DNA of 64,000 nucleotides from Anarhynchus alexandrinus (GCA_008711295.1 VUYV01000147.1:993021-1057020); one strand, 5' to 3'. Shown: positions 12,600 through 24,308, numbered from the stretch's first letter. Numbers and translations are program-made. Notes: generated from the letters alone by a model not told the origin.

Positions 12600-13810
12600 A
12601 TTATACCTATAGCATACACCGTTTCTGGCAATTGGTTGTCTGTTGTGTTTTAAAAATTTGTAGTGAAGAGAATCTTACTTTTGCAGTAGCATGTTCCAGT
12701 GCCTCACTCTTCCTAAATAAAAATAAAATTCAGATCCATATTAGTATTATTTGGGACCCAAAGCTCAATTTTCTGACTGAGTAGTGAGTTACGACTGACT
12801 GGGTGTTACTACTGAGTATTATTACTGCTGACTCCTAGTTTTTCCTAACTAGACTAATCTAGACCACATCCTCATTGTTGTAAATTGAACAATTTCCTTT
12901 GAAGAGACTCATAGAAAATATGGAGAACTGACAGCCCTGTCCTTTCAGAACAGTCTTTTACCCATTGAAAGGCTCCCGTGTCCTCAGTTGTCTCTCTTCT
13001 AGTTGAGTTAAACCCAGTTCTTTTATTCATCATCTCGTAGCTGATGTTTTCTAAACTTGTTATCATCTTTTCCTCTGAACACTTTCCAACTCACAGGTTG
13101 ATATTTTTTTTTAAATTGTGGTGCCCCTAATCAGGTACAGTTCTTAGAAGTCTCAATGCTGAGCTGAGTGGAATAGGTACCCCCATGCACTACTCGTAGT
13201 GTTCCTGCTACCCAAACTGTATTTTGTGCTTTTTGTTGCGCTCGTGTTGCTGATTTGTATTGAGTTACCTGCTAAAATCCTGGTTATCATTACCCTGTCC
13301 ATTACTCCATTTTGTAGTTATATATTTGACTTTCCTTTCCTACACACAGTATAATGCATTCACCATTTAATTCACCTTGTTAATTTTTGCATTGTCTCCC
13401 AAATAATCAAGATAACTTTGAAATCTGATCCTGTACTTGTGAAGTGTTTGTGGTGCCTTTACTGCTCAGTGCCCTCTGCCCATACTGTCAGGGTATTTTC
13501 TATCCCGTTATGCCAGCTGTGGGTAAAAATATTGACAGAAAGTATACCCGGGAGGAGCCTTTGCAGATCTTCATGTAAAGCGTCCTCTGAGACTAACAGC
13601 AAATCACTATTTGTGAGTAGTCTTTGGTCTTTGTCAAGCTGGGTATACTCACCGTGCAGATTTATCAAGTCGTGTTCTGCCCATTTCCTTTTGATAATGT
13701 TGCAAATCCCATTTTCTTGACTATAGTATCGTCTCAGAAAGTTTATAACCATCAGAGCAGTTAGCTGCTGGAGCCTTCCACTTAGAGCCAAAGAAACCTA
13801 ACCAGGTGGT
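12600..13810 (-). mobile_element. Ancient CR1-like LINE, 3' half, degenerate
   Basis: Read on the + strand, several blocks follow the order known for antisense CR1 of tetrapods: a TGTTCCAGTGCCTCAC block (about 12693), a CTCTGAACACTTTCCAA-like block (about 13073), GTGGTGCCCCTAATCAGGT (about 13119), an ATTTTGTAGTTATATATTTG block (about 13310), a GAAATCTGATCCTGTACTTG block (about 13420) and CCTCTGAGACTAACAGCAAA (about 13583). The element's own sense strand is therefore minus. A 110-codon minus frame at 13459-13791 lies inside it and is best seen as relic sequence, not a gene. Divergence and internal indels indicate an old insertion, and the second direct repeat lies inside it. Ends are approximate. 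Confidence 0.65.
12716..12785 (+). repeat. Direct repeat, copy 2 (partner at 12077-12145)
   Basis: See the first copy. This copy lies within the presumed CR1 relic, between the block resembling GTTCCAGTGCCTCAC and later CR1 blocks, so it may have been inserted into the LINE or belong to a local rearrangement. Confidence 0.75.
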
Positions 13811-14782
13811 TTAAGAAGTTTATGAGGGGTGGTGAAATAGCACCGTTGCCTGAAAGACTCAGTCATTCTGAATGCTTCCCAAAATTAGATCAATGGACTT
13901 ATAGTCATAGAAAACGAGCCTTTTGCTAAAATTCTTCTAAGATCATCTTGTACCTTTTAGCTTTATTTCAGGCACTTACAAGCTACATAGATATTCTCTG
14001 GTGATACTTGACAAGCTATTCCTAATAGCTACATTTAGGCTATAAGCATATTCCAAAGGTCAATGTGTTGCCACTGCATTGTGGCAGACACAGACATGGG
14101 CAGCTGTGAACAGCAAGGACAAGGAGTTAATTGAATAACAGTTTAATAGTTCCTGTCTGCATTTCCATCTGCTGGTAATGGTGGTTTGGGCATGATAGTC
14201 TCCTGGTATAAGCAAAGCAATGCTAGTGGGAAGGGGTAATATTTTTCATTGCATGGACTGAAATAGCAGAGAGAAGTAGACAAGCTTTTGGGCACACCAT
14301 GTAAAGGGGTTGGGTACCTGTAAGCTTGTTCCTTTGGAACTTGATCATTTGGCCTACTCCATCCCCATATATCCCTTTCTTGGCCCAACATCACAAAACA
14401 GTTTTTCTCTGTTGTATTCAGAGATGAGCAAAATTTTATGGGTTCTAAATTATAGAACGTGTTATTTTTTTCTGAAGCTCATCACTTTGTAGCTGTACTA
14501 GGTTTCTTTCTCTTCATGTATAGGTTATTAATGCTACTCTCCATTCTGTGTACATTAGCACTAAGTTAGTATGACAATTTTGCTTTTCTCAAGTCCCTAT
14601 CATTACATTGATGGCATAATAATGTGGCCCTTATATTTTTAAAATGGCTTTCATTGTTACCTATTGTGAAGCTTTAACAACTTTTAATGTCGTTTTCTTT
14701 TAGTCATTTTCTAATATAGTCCTGAAATAAATTTCTTATGTTCTGTTCACTCATTGTTTTTTGCTGCTTCAATGGGTTAAAG

Positions 14783-14794
14783 TGCCTATTACTG
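14783..14794 (+). CDS. PTPRK: Candidate PTPRK 12-nt microexon (VPIT/LPIT)
   Basis: TGCCTATTACTG lies between an AG (14781-14782) preceded by a pyrimidine-rich tract (about 14735-14770) and a near-perfect donor GTAAGTAT. Its 12 nt are frame-neutral and fit the phase-1 junction used here: after the 36-nt cassette it would give TAVLVPITDENHS, after exon 9401 it would give SPRLPITDENHS. It begins with the same TGCC as the 36-nt cassette. No transcript is available, so this is a prediction from splice-site quality and phase only. A chance match is possible with so short a segment. Confidence 0.45.
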
Positions 14795-15941
14795 GTAAGT
14801 ATACTGCAAGAAATGGGAAGAACTGCAAATCCTGAGGTGGTTTGAAATGTGTGTGATTTAATATGGGTAACACTACAATAAAAAGTGACTGCTACATGTC
14901 ACTCACACTATTAGGCAGTTTAGTGAGGCATAAATGTACTGAAATTAGCAACTTGTGTGACTGTTCAAAGAATTGGGTTTCTTACTAGATGATCTCATTT
15001 CAGAAGGCGTTAACGGGGTTTGCATTTTGGCGTGATTGTAGAAAAGCCAACCCTTGGGGTGCTCATTTTTTTCCTAGAGTGTTTTACTTCCTAATTTAGA
15101 TCCTTTGCAAGGAAAATGATTTTGAAGAAGTCTAGAAGGGGTCAGCTACCCACTTCTCATTTCGGTAGCTACTGTCGAAAAAGGTTTCAGTTAGAATTTT
15201 TCTTCCTCTGTAAATTCATTTGAACTGCTGATTGCTAATTTAAAAAAAATAATAATCACAGAAGGAATTGACTAAATGTGATTGCTTCATGCAGCTTTGA
15301 CATTTGGTATTGATAAGAGGATTGGTGTAACATAGGGCATTAGAGGAGGCTTCTTTGTTTATACAGCGCAAAAACTGCAGCTGAAATCAGCACACTCAAC
15401 AGTTTCGTTTCTGTACTAAAGGACCTGAGTTAAAATGACCACTGTGCATTGCTGATTCGTCTTCCCAAATGGAGGTGGTGTTCTGAAGCGGTAGCATAAT
15501 TGTTCCTCTTTTTTACTGGGATCTCAATTTACTGTTTGTTGGCTTTAGACAAATGATGTGCTGATAGCACTACAGAGTTATTCTAATTTATTGTTTAAGG
15601 TGTAGTATTGCTATTGATACATATTAGCCATTAAAAAAGTTACTTTAGGTGATAGAGGCTGGAGTTCCCAAGTACATTAATGTCATAAAGTTTTGTAGCT
15701 TCAAATAAAATGCCCTTCAGACATCTTTATTGTGGGATGAAGGATGGCAAACTTTTGTACGTGTTTGCAGTTCAATTCCTTTATGCACTTCACAGTATTT
15801 ATGTGCTGGAGAGTAGTGCTTTGCGTTCTCAGAAATTAGACATGGTTTTGAAGGAAGAGGTTGGAAATAGATGTTGATATGTATAGCAGTGGGTGTTACT
15901 GCCCTGCAGATACCTAATGCATTGATTTCTTGTGAACACAG

Positions 15942-16126
15942 ATGAAAATCACAGTGCGACAGCAGAGTCCAGCCGGCTCCTGGATGTCCCTCGTTACCTC
16001 TGCGAAGGCACAGAGTCCCCCTACCAGACTGGGCAGCTGCACCCTGCCATCAGGGTGGCTGATCTGCTGCAGCACATTAACCTAATGAAGACCTCTGACA
16101 GCTATGGATTTAAAGAGGAGTATGAG
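15942..16126 (+). CDS. PTPRK: PTPRK exon: membrane-proximal helix and D1 entry
   Basis: The acceptor is gaacacag and the donor GAG|GTGAGA. The exon enters in phase 1 and ends in phase 0. The peptide begins [19 protein letters not shown] (with the direct junction), continues [17 protein letters not shown] and [17 protein letters not shown], and ends GFKEEYE. The [14 protein letters not shown] part corresponds to the helical region before D1 (the wedge-like element of receptor phosphatases), and GFKEEYE starts the phosphatase fold proper. The sequence is essentially the same as the human protein. Confidence 0.97.
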
Positions 16127-17897
16127 GTGAGATATTCAGTGGTGGGTTTTTGCTAGGAAAAATCCCTTTGAAAGGGGTAGCCTTTTGTTTGTATTGAATT
16201 GAAAAAGGATGCAACTAAATGTCACGGGTTTAAGTGAAAAACAGATAAAGATAAGCAGGCATAAGATTCCTATATATGTAACCCAAAAGTGAAATAGTGA
16301 GTGGAGTCCAATGGTTTGAGCCATTAGAAATGCCTGGAAAAAACACTATCTGTATCCTCTAGGACATAAGAAGACATGTCCTGCTGAATCTTTTTGGCAT
16401 GTTGTAAGAAGTTGCCACCCTTGTGTCGCTGTTTCTTAGTTGAAATACTGTGATTAGTTATGTGAGCTTTCCGAGCCATCCTCAGCACAGATCTCCTGGA
16501 TTAGGTTAAAGCGAAGATTTAACCTAGCTGGTTTTTAACCTAGCTCTGACTGGAAGCACCCTCATGAGTTATTGTAGCATCTCAGTAGGGCAATACTGGG
16601 ACTAAACTCCAGCTGAGAAGCAGTAAAGACGTGCCGAGGGTAGTAACTTCTTGAAGTTCTAATTAGACCTGCCTGAGCATGTCTACTTATAACTTTAATG
16701 TTAAAATGGAAGCAAAAAATTCCGAGCAGTGGAGGTAGAAGATGAGTACAGATACATTTCACTTCTGATCTCTGAATCGGTTGTGATTCTTTGGGGTTAG
16801 AATATCAGGCAGGACACACAGTAAAGATGGGAACGGTACTGCTAGGGTCGCATGCAATACAGCTGGGTTTAAAATGAGTTTTCTCTGAGTAAATAATCTC
16901 TTCTGACTCAGTTTTCAACCTTCTCTCCTTTCTGCAGCTGTCTCTACTGTAACATAAGAACTGGAATAAATAAATGTGTGGTTTTTAAAAGAATATAGTT
17001 CTCTTTTCCTCTCTTTTACTTAAATACGCCTTGTTATGCTCTGCCTAACCTCAGGGCTAAGCCCAAGTGTCAACCACTGCTGAGGGGGAGGGTGGTCCCT
17101 GCTGCCACATCATGTGTTTTCCTGCTTGCTGCTACTTCTATTCCCATACATGACATCTTTGCCCTGGCTTGAGCTTCTGAGTGTGCATTACAGTTTTGTT
17201 TCCGTGGCTACTATGTACTTTCTGGAGGTAACTTACCCAGGTCAGAATAAGGGAACATCGGGAAGGAAAGAATAGCATAGACCTGCAACAGCCGTAAAAT
17301 ATCTACGGGCAATGAAGAAAAAGCCGAGGAGGAATAAAAGCTGCTTCTTTCGCTACTGAGAGATCAGAGTCTTAAGAAGAGTTCAAAAATCTAGAATAAT
17401 TTTGCTAGTGGCTAGAGGGAGGGATGTGAGGGAAACCAACATGAACGATAACCATTGGCAGAAGAGGCTTCCTGATGGCTCTGTAGGAAGAAAAGCCATT
17501 TTACTAAGCAATATGAGGAAAGCAATGTAATGCTGTCGTAATCAGGCTGTATATTATGGTGTCTTGTAAGAAGGGTGGTCGGTCTCCCTATGTTTTCTCA
17601 GCTTACTGTTGCTCTTCCATAGCAAGAATGTCTGAGCAAGTTTAGCCTTCCGACAATTCCAGGATTTGAAATCCCTCTGGAGTCCCTCAGTGACTTGCCC
17701 ATTGACCCGTAGCAGTCAGAGGGAGAGAGCCTCCCTTCTTCTCTAGAGATATTTCTGTACCATGGTGCCATCTGGGTGACCAGAGCAGACGAGTAAAGCT
17801 GAGCTTGCTTTATGGTAGGGCAGTTCTTTTAAACTCTTTATTTTTGGAGATAAATTAATGGTCAGAATGTTTTCTTTCGGAACATTTTTATTTATAG
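16127..17897 (+). other. PTPRK: PTPRK intron
   Basis: No exon, RNA gene or recognisable repeat family is seen. Short open frames have no signature. Confidence 0.6.
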
Positions 17898-17985
17898 AGT
17901 TTCTTTGAGGGGCAGTCAGCTTCTTGGGATGTCGCTAAGAAGGATCAAAACAGAACAAAGAACCGCTATGGAAACATTATAGCAT
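17898..17985 (+). CDS. PTPRK: PTPRK exon: D1, KNRY loop
   Basis: The acceptor is tttatag and the donor GCAT|GTGAGT. The exon enters in phase 0 and ends in phase 1. The peptide is [19 protein letters not shown], then [17 protein letters not shown] is the conserved substrate-recognition (phosphotyrosine) loop motif of classical tyrosine phosphatases, which sets pocket depth. The human sequence has AKNRY where this has TKNRY. Confidence 0.97.
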
Positions 17986-18979
17986 GTGAGTATCAGTGTG
18001 CTTGGTTTGAGCGGTGGCCGTAGTCGTGTGTTACTCGTGCCATGTTCTCTCTTTCTTTACAAGTCTCCGGTGGCGTACCTGCTCAATACCCCAAGCGGAG
18101 AAGGAGGACAGTGCCTTTTCCAGCATTTTTTTTATTTTCTTTTTTTGGTTCGTCACACTTCAACTTTCTTCCTTTTATAACTCAGGCTGAATTTCGCATT
18201 TGCATCTCTGTTGTGCAAGCTGTGGTAAGCATATGACAGCAACAAGCTAGCACTCATTTGGATGTTAATTCGGTGACAGTTTTCTACAGTTACAGTTTAT
18301 TTCAGGTAAATCTGACGGCTTCAAAACTTTTCTGCTTTACGTGAGTGGTAGCTGATACACCTGAATACAGTTGTGTAAAACTGATGATTAAGAGACGTGA
18401 CTAAAATTAGAAGGTTCTGTCTCTTGTCTTTAGGCATAAAGTTTCAATAGTTTAGATTCACCCTCTGGGATAACGCAATTTGTTACTGTTTTACAAATGC
18501 GATCGAACACGCAGGAATGAAGCTATCAGAGAAGTCCCTGAACGGGTAGAGTTACCTCTTCGTCAAATCCAAAGTGCATTGCTAACTTACTTTTTTATTG
18601 TCTCAATATGAACTTACGCAGGCTGGGGCCTGTGAAGTAAGGAAACAGTAATCAGGATTTTTGGTTTTCTAGATTACCATCAGTGGAGCTGATTTTGAAA
18701 GGGACTTTGAGCAAGTAACCTGGTTTCTTTGTGTCCTTTTAACCACGTGCAATGGTGTGATACCTTGCAGCTACACTTAGTGAAGTTTAGTGAATGTTTT
18801 TGAAGTAATTGGGGACCTCAGACAAAAAGGTTCTTTGTAATTTTGTGTAAACGTTGTTTAAGGGTTGTAAATTGTAAGGCATTTATGCTAGCTAATTTTG
18901 GTTTTCTAGACGATTTACCGTAATATCTCACTTAAAAATCACACTTCAAAAAGGCACTGTAACCACTTGGTTTTTACAG
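17986..18979 (+). other. PTPRK: PTPRK intron
   Basis: Nothing recognised beyond splice sites. The open frame running from 17986 is read-through of the exon. Confidence 0.6.
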
Positions 18980-19056
18980 ATGACCACTCCAGGGTGATTT
19001 TGCAACCTGTTGAAGATGATCCATCTTCAGATTACATTAATGCCAACTACATAGAC
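18980..19056 (+). CDS. PTPRK: PTPRK exon: D1, DYINANY motif
   Basis: The acceptor is tttttacag and the donor GAC|GTGAGT. The exon enters in phase 1 and ends in phase 0. With the preceding base it reads YDHSRVILQPVEDDPSSDY and INANYID. DYINANY is a hallmark core motif of protein tyrosine phosphatase domains and contributes to fold stability near the active site. Confidence 0.97.
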
Positions 19057-20554
19057 GTGAGTGGATTGTACAGCTTCTCCCTCTCAATTTGCCAGCTTCT
19101 CTATGTGAAACTATTGCATGTTATGCCTACAAATTTATTGAAAGCTTTCTTTTATTAAGAACAAAATGTACACTTTCCTTGTTCTCCGTCCTAGTACTCA
19201 CTGACATTGTTGTGCTTTCTTTCACATCTGACTTTGGTTTGGGCTGTAGATTTGGCTGTACAGGGATGTAAGTACCACTATATGTGAATAACAGCATCCT
19301 ATTGTAAATATTTAATATAGATATTGTTATTAATTACTTTCTTATTCTATTTTTATCACTAGATAACTATGCATGCCTCATCTAATTTGTCTCATCTGTT
19401 CCTTTAAAAGATTTCCTTTTGTGTGGATATTTTTGGTACCTGTTTTGAAAAGATAATTTAGCCTTTTGACGTAGCTCTGAATATTGTTAGATAATTCAGG
19501 TGAACCTGTCTGTTAAAGCAAATTTGCTGTTCACTTTTTTTTTTTCTATGATGATTTTGGCCACTAGCTTTTCTTTTCCCCTTCCCATTTATACGTGAGA
19601 AGTTGGATAGTGTACTGTACTGTAGTCATCTGAAAATGTACCTGTGAAGTAGTCATAATACATGTTTGGCAAAAAGGGAGGGATGATGGCCTTGTGGCGG
19701 GACAGGGGGTGTTTATTTGTTTTTAATAACTATTTAGACAAAAGATATTTAGCTGACTTTTGTCTTAAGGTGCTAATTTAGGTATTGCAAAGTATATACA
19801 CAAACATATATATATAAAAAAGCATTTTAACATAGTAGAAATTTCCTTGCTTCTACAGAAAACTTTTAAAGTTTGAAATTCCATGCTTTGATTAAAATAC
19901 AAATTAAATTATAAATTTAAAAAAAAAAACAACAACTTAAATAAACAGGAAATCTGAACAAATTCTGCCAGGCTTTTTGGTTATCAAAATGTAACTTTTA
20001 CCCAATTAACACATTAGGAATAAAGAAGTTGTTGTATTCAAAGGAATTCCAAAGTAATTAGAAAGATACTGGAATAGCTAATACATGTGTTTTTTAAAAT
20101 ACATGACTTTGGTTACTTTTCTTTATAATTGCACCTTACTATTTTTTCCTGTCCACTGTTAGTTGACAAATTATTTAAGACCCTCTCAGCTTTCCAGGAT
20201 ATAAAGATTTAGCTCCAGGTATATCACTGTCTTTTTATTTTGATATTTTTTACATAGCAATCTCTGTGAAGTGTTAGGCCCATGATATTTTGCCTGGGGC
20301 CTTAAACAAGAACACTCTCCCAGATTTGTAATAATTCCAGTTCCTTGAGGACGTTGTTTCTCTTATTTAGGAGTAAATTGAACCTCATTATAATGAGACA
20401 GGAAAGCTACAAGTTAAAACTGACACTTTGCAATTTTAAAGTGACACTTTTACCTTCTTCTGGAAAGCATTACTGAATGTAAAATAGTGTAGCACTTTCC
20501 ACTTTCATAATTTGAAGCTGGGGCTTGATATCAAGGACTCCAGGAGAAATTTTT

Positions 20555-21045
20555 TAGTCATTTGACGCAATCTTGGTCTCTTGTAAAGCCAAGAGTAAGA
20601 TACTCAGAAGTTTTTTCATAAGCCCCAGAGAAAGGTGCTCTCACTCTAGACAGGATAATGAAGCAGTCCGTGGAAAAATTTATAAAGTCCTTGGGTACAT
20701 TGAAATCCTTCACTTTAGTAGCATCTTGTGAATACCAGGAATCCAAGGACTCATGCTCCCCTGTAATGCAATACTTGAATCAAGTGGCCTAATAAAACTG
20801 TAGCCTAGAAAATAATTGGAATTATTCTTTAACATTTGCGCATTGTGAAATTCTGCGTTGTCTTCTCCAGCAACACCAAAGTTTCCTTCCTCTTCGTAGC
20901 TAATGTTGCTGGCACTGGGCGAAATATATTCTGAATGATTTCCTCAGGAGCAGAATCTCTTTGTCTTGTAGTTTTTATGCAGACAATTAATGCTGTACAG
21001 CACCGCTAGCATTGGCATACACCCAGCTAACCGGAAACTCGTGTA
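20555..21045 (-). pseudogene. Unrecognised protein-like relic, minus strand
   Basis: On the minus strand a frame from about 21040 reads a hydrophobic run (LAGCMPMLAVLYSI) followed by basic residues and an in-frame TGA. It continues GNHSEYISPSASNISYEEEG and NFGVAGEDNAEFHNAQMLK to about 20760. A one-base shift there allows a second frame (EHESLDSWYSQDATKVKDF, FSGAYEKTSEYLTLGF) that ends in TGA near 20558. The composition looks like the membrane-proximal and cytoplasmic part of a type I membrane protein. I do not recognise the family. With one stop and one frameshift it is at best a pseudogene fragment; chance openness in AT-rich intron sequence is the alternative. Confidence 0.3.
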
Positions 21046-21049
21046 GGGT

Positions 21050-21070
21050 TATCTATCTATCTATCTATCT
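21050..21070 (+). repeat. (TATC)5 microsatellite
   Basis: Five TATC units, followed by TG/TA-rich sequence to about 21105. Intronic in PTPRK. Confidence 0.95.
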
Positions 21071-21720
21071 GTGTATATATGTATGTGTATATACTTGTGT
21101 GTATCATGTCCAGTATAACTGATGCACACTTTGTGCAGTAGTGCGACATATTTTGCAGAAGATTTGATGGCAGTAGGACCTTGAGTCTGTGCACGTACCA
21201 CAGTGTCCAGCTCTAGCATGGGAAATGTCTGTCCCCGTTAGTTATGGCTCGGATACATACCTCTCTGTGCTTTACAGTATTTCTCTGTTTATAAGAAGAC
21301 AAAAGGTGTGTATTTCTTCATATATTGGATGATTTGGGAACATAGATCAACTATTGAGATAATCTGACGGCAATGAGATTTTTTACTAAATTTTAAATAA
21401 GTGCCCCAACGTATTCATCTGGGGAGATAATATCAGTAGAGGACTAATTTTTAGGCCCAAGGGACCCATTTAAAATACTCCTTCGCAGTACACTGCAATG
21501 TCTGTTCAAGTCAGATGTTGTTATTTCCATTTTATTTGTTGTCATTCGAACTTTTTCAGTATTAACTGTTTTTTTAGGTTTTGAGCTTCATGCTGCTCTT
21601 AAATATTGGTTTGTTCTGAAAACATTGTCTAGAGATTAGAATTCTGTAGCACCTTATGCTTTTATTTTCCCCTCTCTGTTAGTAATATGGTACTCAAACC
21701 AATTTATATTGCTGTTTTAG

Positions 21721-21757
21721 GGATATCAGAGACCAAGTCACTACATTGCAACCCAAG
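21721..21757 (+). CDS. PTPRK: PTPRK 37-nt exon: D1
   Basis: The acceptor is tgctgttttag and the donor CAAG|GTAAGA. The exon enters in phase 0 and ends in phase 1. It encodes GYQRPSHYIATQ plus the first base of Gly. This continues DYINANYIDG and leads to the conserved YIATQGP motif, split at this junction. Exons of this size at this place are typical of receptor phosphatase genes. It is too short for open-frame searches. Confidence 0.96.
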
Positions 21758-23485
21758 GTAAGAATCTGCCAGCATTAATCCATCCAAATAAGTGTTCCTC
21801 TGTAGTGTCCGGCAGTGTTTTGGTAAAATGGAAGTAGATGAAAAGAAAGCATATCCAATATTGTGAGTTGTCATCTTGTGTTATGGTAAATTAACATAGC
21901 ACGTTTAGGTGGAATGTGAATAAATGCAAAAATTGCGCTAATTTATCATGTTAATTAGCTATTGAGCAACTCTTTCAGTAATAAATTCAGCTGATAAAGT
22001 CAGAAGCTACTACCATGATTTCCAATTATGAAGATGAATAGAGAAAAGAGGCATGTGGACAGAGAAGAGAACAGTTTCAGCCTGCCTTGAGGCATTTTTC
22101 TTTCCATATTACAATGTATTATTTTACTGTCTAGGATTTAGTCCAGGATGGAGACGGTGAAGATAGTAATGATAAATTAAACTCTATCTCAGAAAATCTG
22201 GGTAAAAGAAGGCCAGAGAAGGACAAAGCCTTTTTGTTAGGAAGAAGTGAGAGAAATCTTTATCATATAACAAACACCCTGCTGATAAAAAGGGGAGTTA
22301 GAGGGAAAAATTGAATTTCTATGGAAATTATTCATTTTGTATTTCTGATAAAACGCCTCGCAATGTGGAAAAACAAATAGATTAGTCTAAAATTGCACTG
22401 AAATATCAGAGGCTATGAATTAAAGTAAAAATAATTAGATTTAGACGTGTCATTATTTGATCTGTGAGTATAATCAGATAGCTGGCTGGAAATTTGTGCC
22501 CTCGGTTGATTGTAGCTGCACACAGGAAAGACAAACTAAAGGCTCGTTTTGAAGCAGGATGCTCAAATTTCTGTCCACGTGGGTTTTTTTTATTTTTGTG
22601 TAAGTGCTGTCTAAACAAGTCTCTATGGCAGTTAAGTCTACATTTGTATTTTATTTCTGTTTTACTATGTAAATCATTGCACATAATAGTGTATAAAGGA
22701 CACAAAAATTTATTACTGCTTTAGCATGCAGCCTTTGATCTAGCATATGAAGGAGTATGGCTGAGTTTTTAGATGTGTGTTATATACAGTAATATTTATA
22801 CTACTGCTGGATTGTGGTCAGGGAGGTATTTCTGAGATGGTTGTAACAGGGTAAAAGCCTCCGTACCTTAACCAAACATGTCTTGTCTCTGCAGCAGAGC
22901 AGGAGGCAAAGCTTAAACAAGTGCTCCTCATTTGTTTCACAGGAAAGTAGTTATGTTAGTTTAAATACCCTTCAGTGGGAAGTTTATGGCTCAGCGGCTA
23001 CTCGTGTTTGCACACTTTGCCGGGAGCTAGAGGGTAAGCGCACGGCATCTGTACCACCAGCCCTCCTCACTGGTACTTCGCTCCACCGTGGGCATCTCTT
23101 CGGTGAACATCTGAAGAAACTCACACCCAACACATTATATTTAGCCAATGTAAAACAAACCTAGAAATGTAACTACAGATGTAGTCACACGTTGCTGCGT
23201 CCTTGTAGTTTTCAAGCAACTTCTGGTGTTTCGCTGTGTGGAACACCTGCTATTAACTTCTTTCAAGTGGTAATTCAGTTAAACTGAGAAGATTCAGCAT
23301 TGATTAGAAATAACAATATAGTCTGGAAACTGGCACGATAGTATGATGATGTGGTTTCACGACGCTTTCATCTCTGAGCAAGTGCATTCGTGTCTGTCAG
23401 CTCTGTAAAGCACTGGATTTTATTTTTAGCATTCGCTTTGACTGTTACTTTGTTACGCAGTATTACTTGGAATTTTTCTTAACAG
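21758..23485 (+). other. PTPRK: PTPRK intron
   Basis: Nothing recognised. A both-strand open stretch near 22400-22720 has no signature or splice support. Confidence 0.6.
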
Positions 23486-23583
23486 GTCCTGTTCATGAGA
23501 CCGTGTATGATTTTTGGAGAATGATATGGCAGGAGCAATCCGCTTGCGTTGTGATGGTCACAAATTTAGTGGAAGTTGGGAGA
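23486..23583 (+). CDS. PTPRK: PTPRK exon: D1, DFWRMIW motif
   Basis: The acceptor is cttaacag and the donor AGA|GTAAGT. The exon enters in phase 1 and ends in phase 0. It encodes [20 protein letters not shown] and [13 protein letters not shown]. TxxDFWRMIWEQ-like and VVMVTN are conserved structural motifs of the phosphatase core. The human sequence has CIVMVTN. There is one coding change and no length difference. Confidence 0.97.
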
Positions 23584-24308
23584 GTAAGTTTTTGTTTTGT
23601 TTTTCTTTTAATGCCACAAGCCTAAAGGGAAACCTGCTGTCAAGACATACTATCAGCAGAATGTAGAAGAGCCTCGCGAAGGACAGCCCCGCATCCCGAG
23701 AGGAGGGGAAGGGGGACAGTGGGTAGTCCGGACATTGTTGTGGGTTACGGTATTGTGTAAAATGAAAGCGAACTTCTGAAGAAGTCTGATGCTATGTTGT
23801 TTTCATGAGTAGTCAAAAATTGTCTGAATCCAAACTTCATATTTCAGCAAAATAGATTTGTGTATTAAGTCACTCAAATGAGCAGAGTAGGTGAGCAAAC
23901 GCACTTCTGTATCAGTGGCGAGAAATCAGCAAATTATTTACAGTTTAGCAGTAACACGTCCCTCAGGGAATAGTATAAAGTATCTGGGATTACTTGCAAC
24001 AGTTTGATTGCTGATACGAAATGCATCCCAGTTTAACATAAGTGGAAATATATTCCATAGCTCAGCACTAAAAAAAAAATATAAACGTTCATTTAGAAAT
24101 GAATTGGCATCTAAGTACAGCTGTGTAAAGCAGTGGAAACTCCTTGTAGCTAGTTCTTAACTTGACAGAACGACCATTAGCCATGACAAGCCACATGAGT
24201 GCATGGTCATTTTGGAAATAAATGTGGTGTAATGCAGTAGATGCAGTAACGTATCCTCAAGCTTTTATTTTTCCTTTGGTGTAAAATGCGTTCCCATATT
24301 GTATTTAG
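23584..24308 (+). other. PTPRK: PTPRK intron
   Basis: Nothing recognised apart from splice sites and a run of nine A near 24070. Confidence 0.6.

Larger units (their letters stand above)
11743..15941 (+). other. PTPRK: PTPRK intron with ancient CR1 and candidate microexon
   Basis: This intron holds a diverged pair of direct repeats (12077-12145 and 12716-12785), a long antisense CR1 relic (about 12600-13810) and a candidate 12-nt microexon (14783-14794). The remainder shows no recognisable structure. Confidence 0.65.
19057..21720 (+). other. PTPRK: PTPRK intron with antisense protein-like relic
   Basis: No sense-strand exon is recognised. The 3' third carries a minus-strand segment that reads like degenerate protein code (about 20555-21045) next to a (TATC)5 microsatellite (21050-21070). 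The rest is AT-rich and featureless. Confidence 0.6.

Noticed and set aside
13459..13791. 110-codon minus-strand frame that looks protein-like
   Set aside because: It lies within a stretch that matches antisense CR1 block order, starts without ATG and has no recognised domain. Treated as LINE relic.
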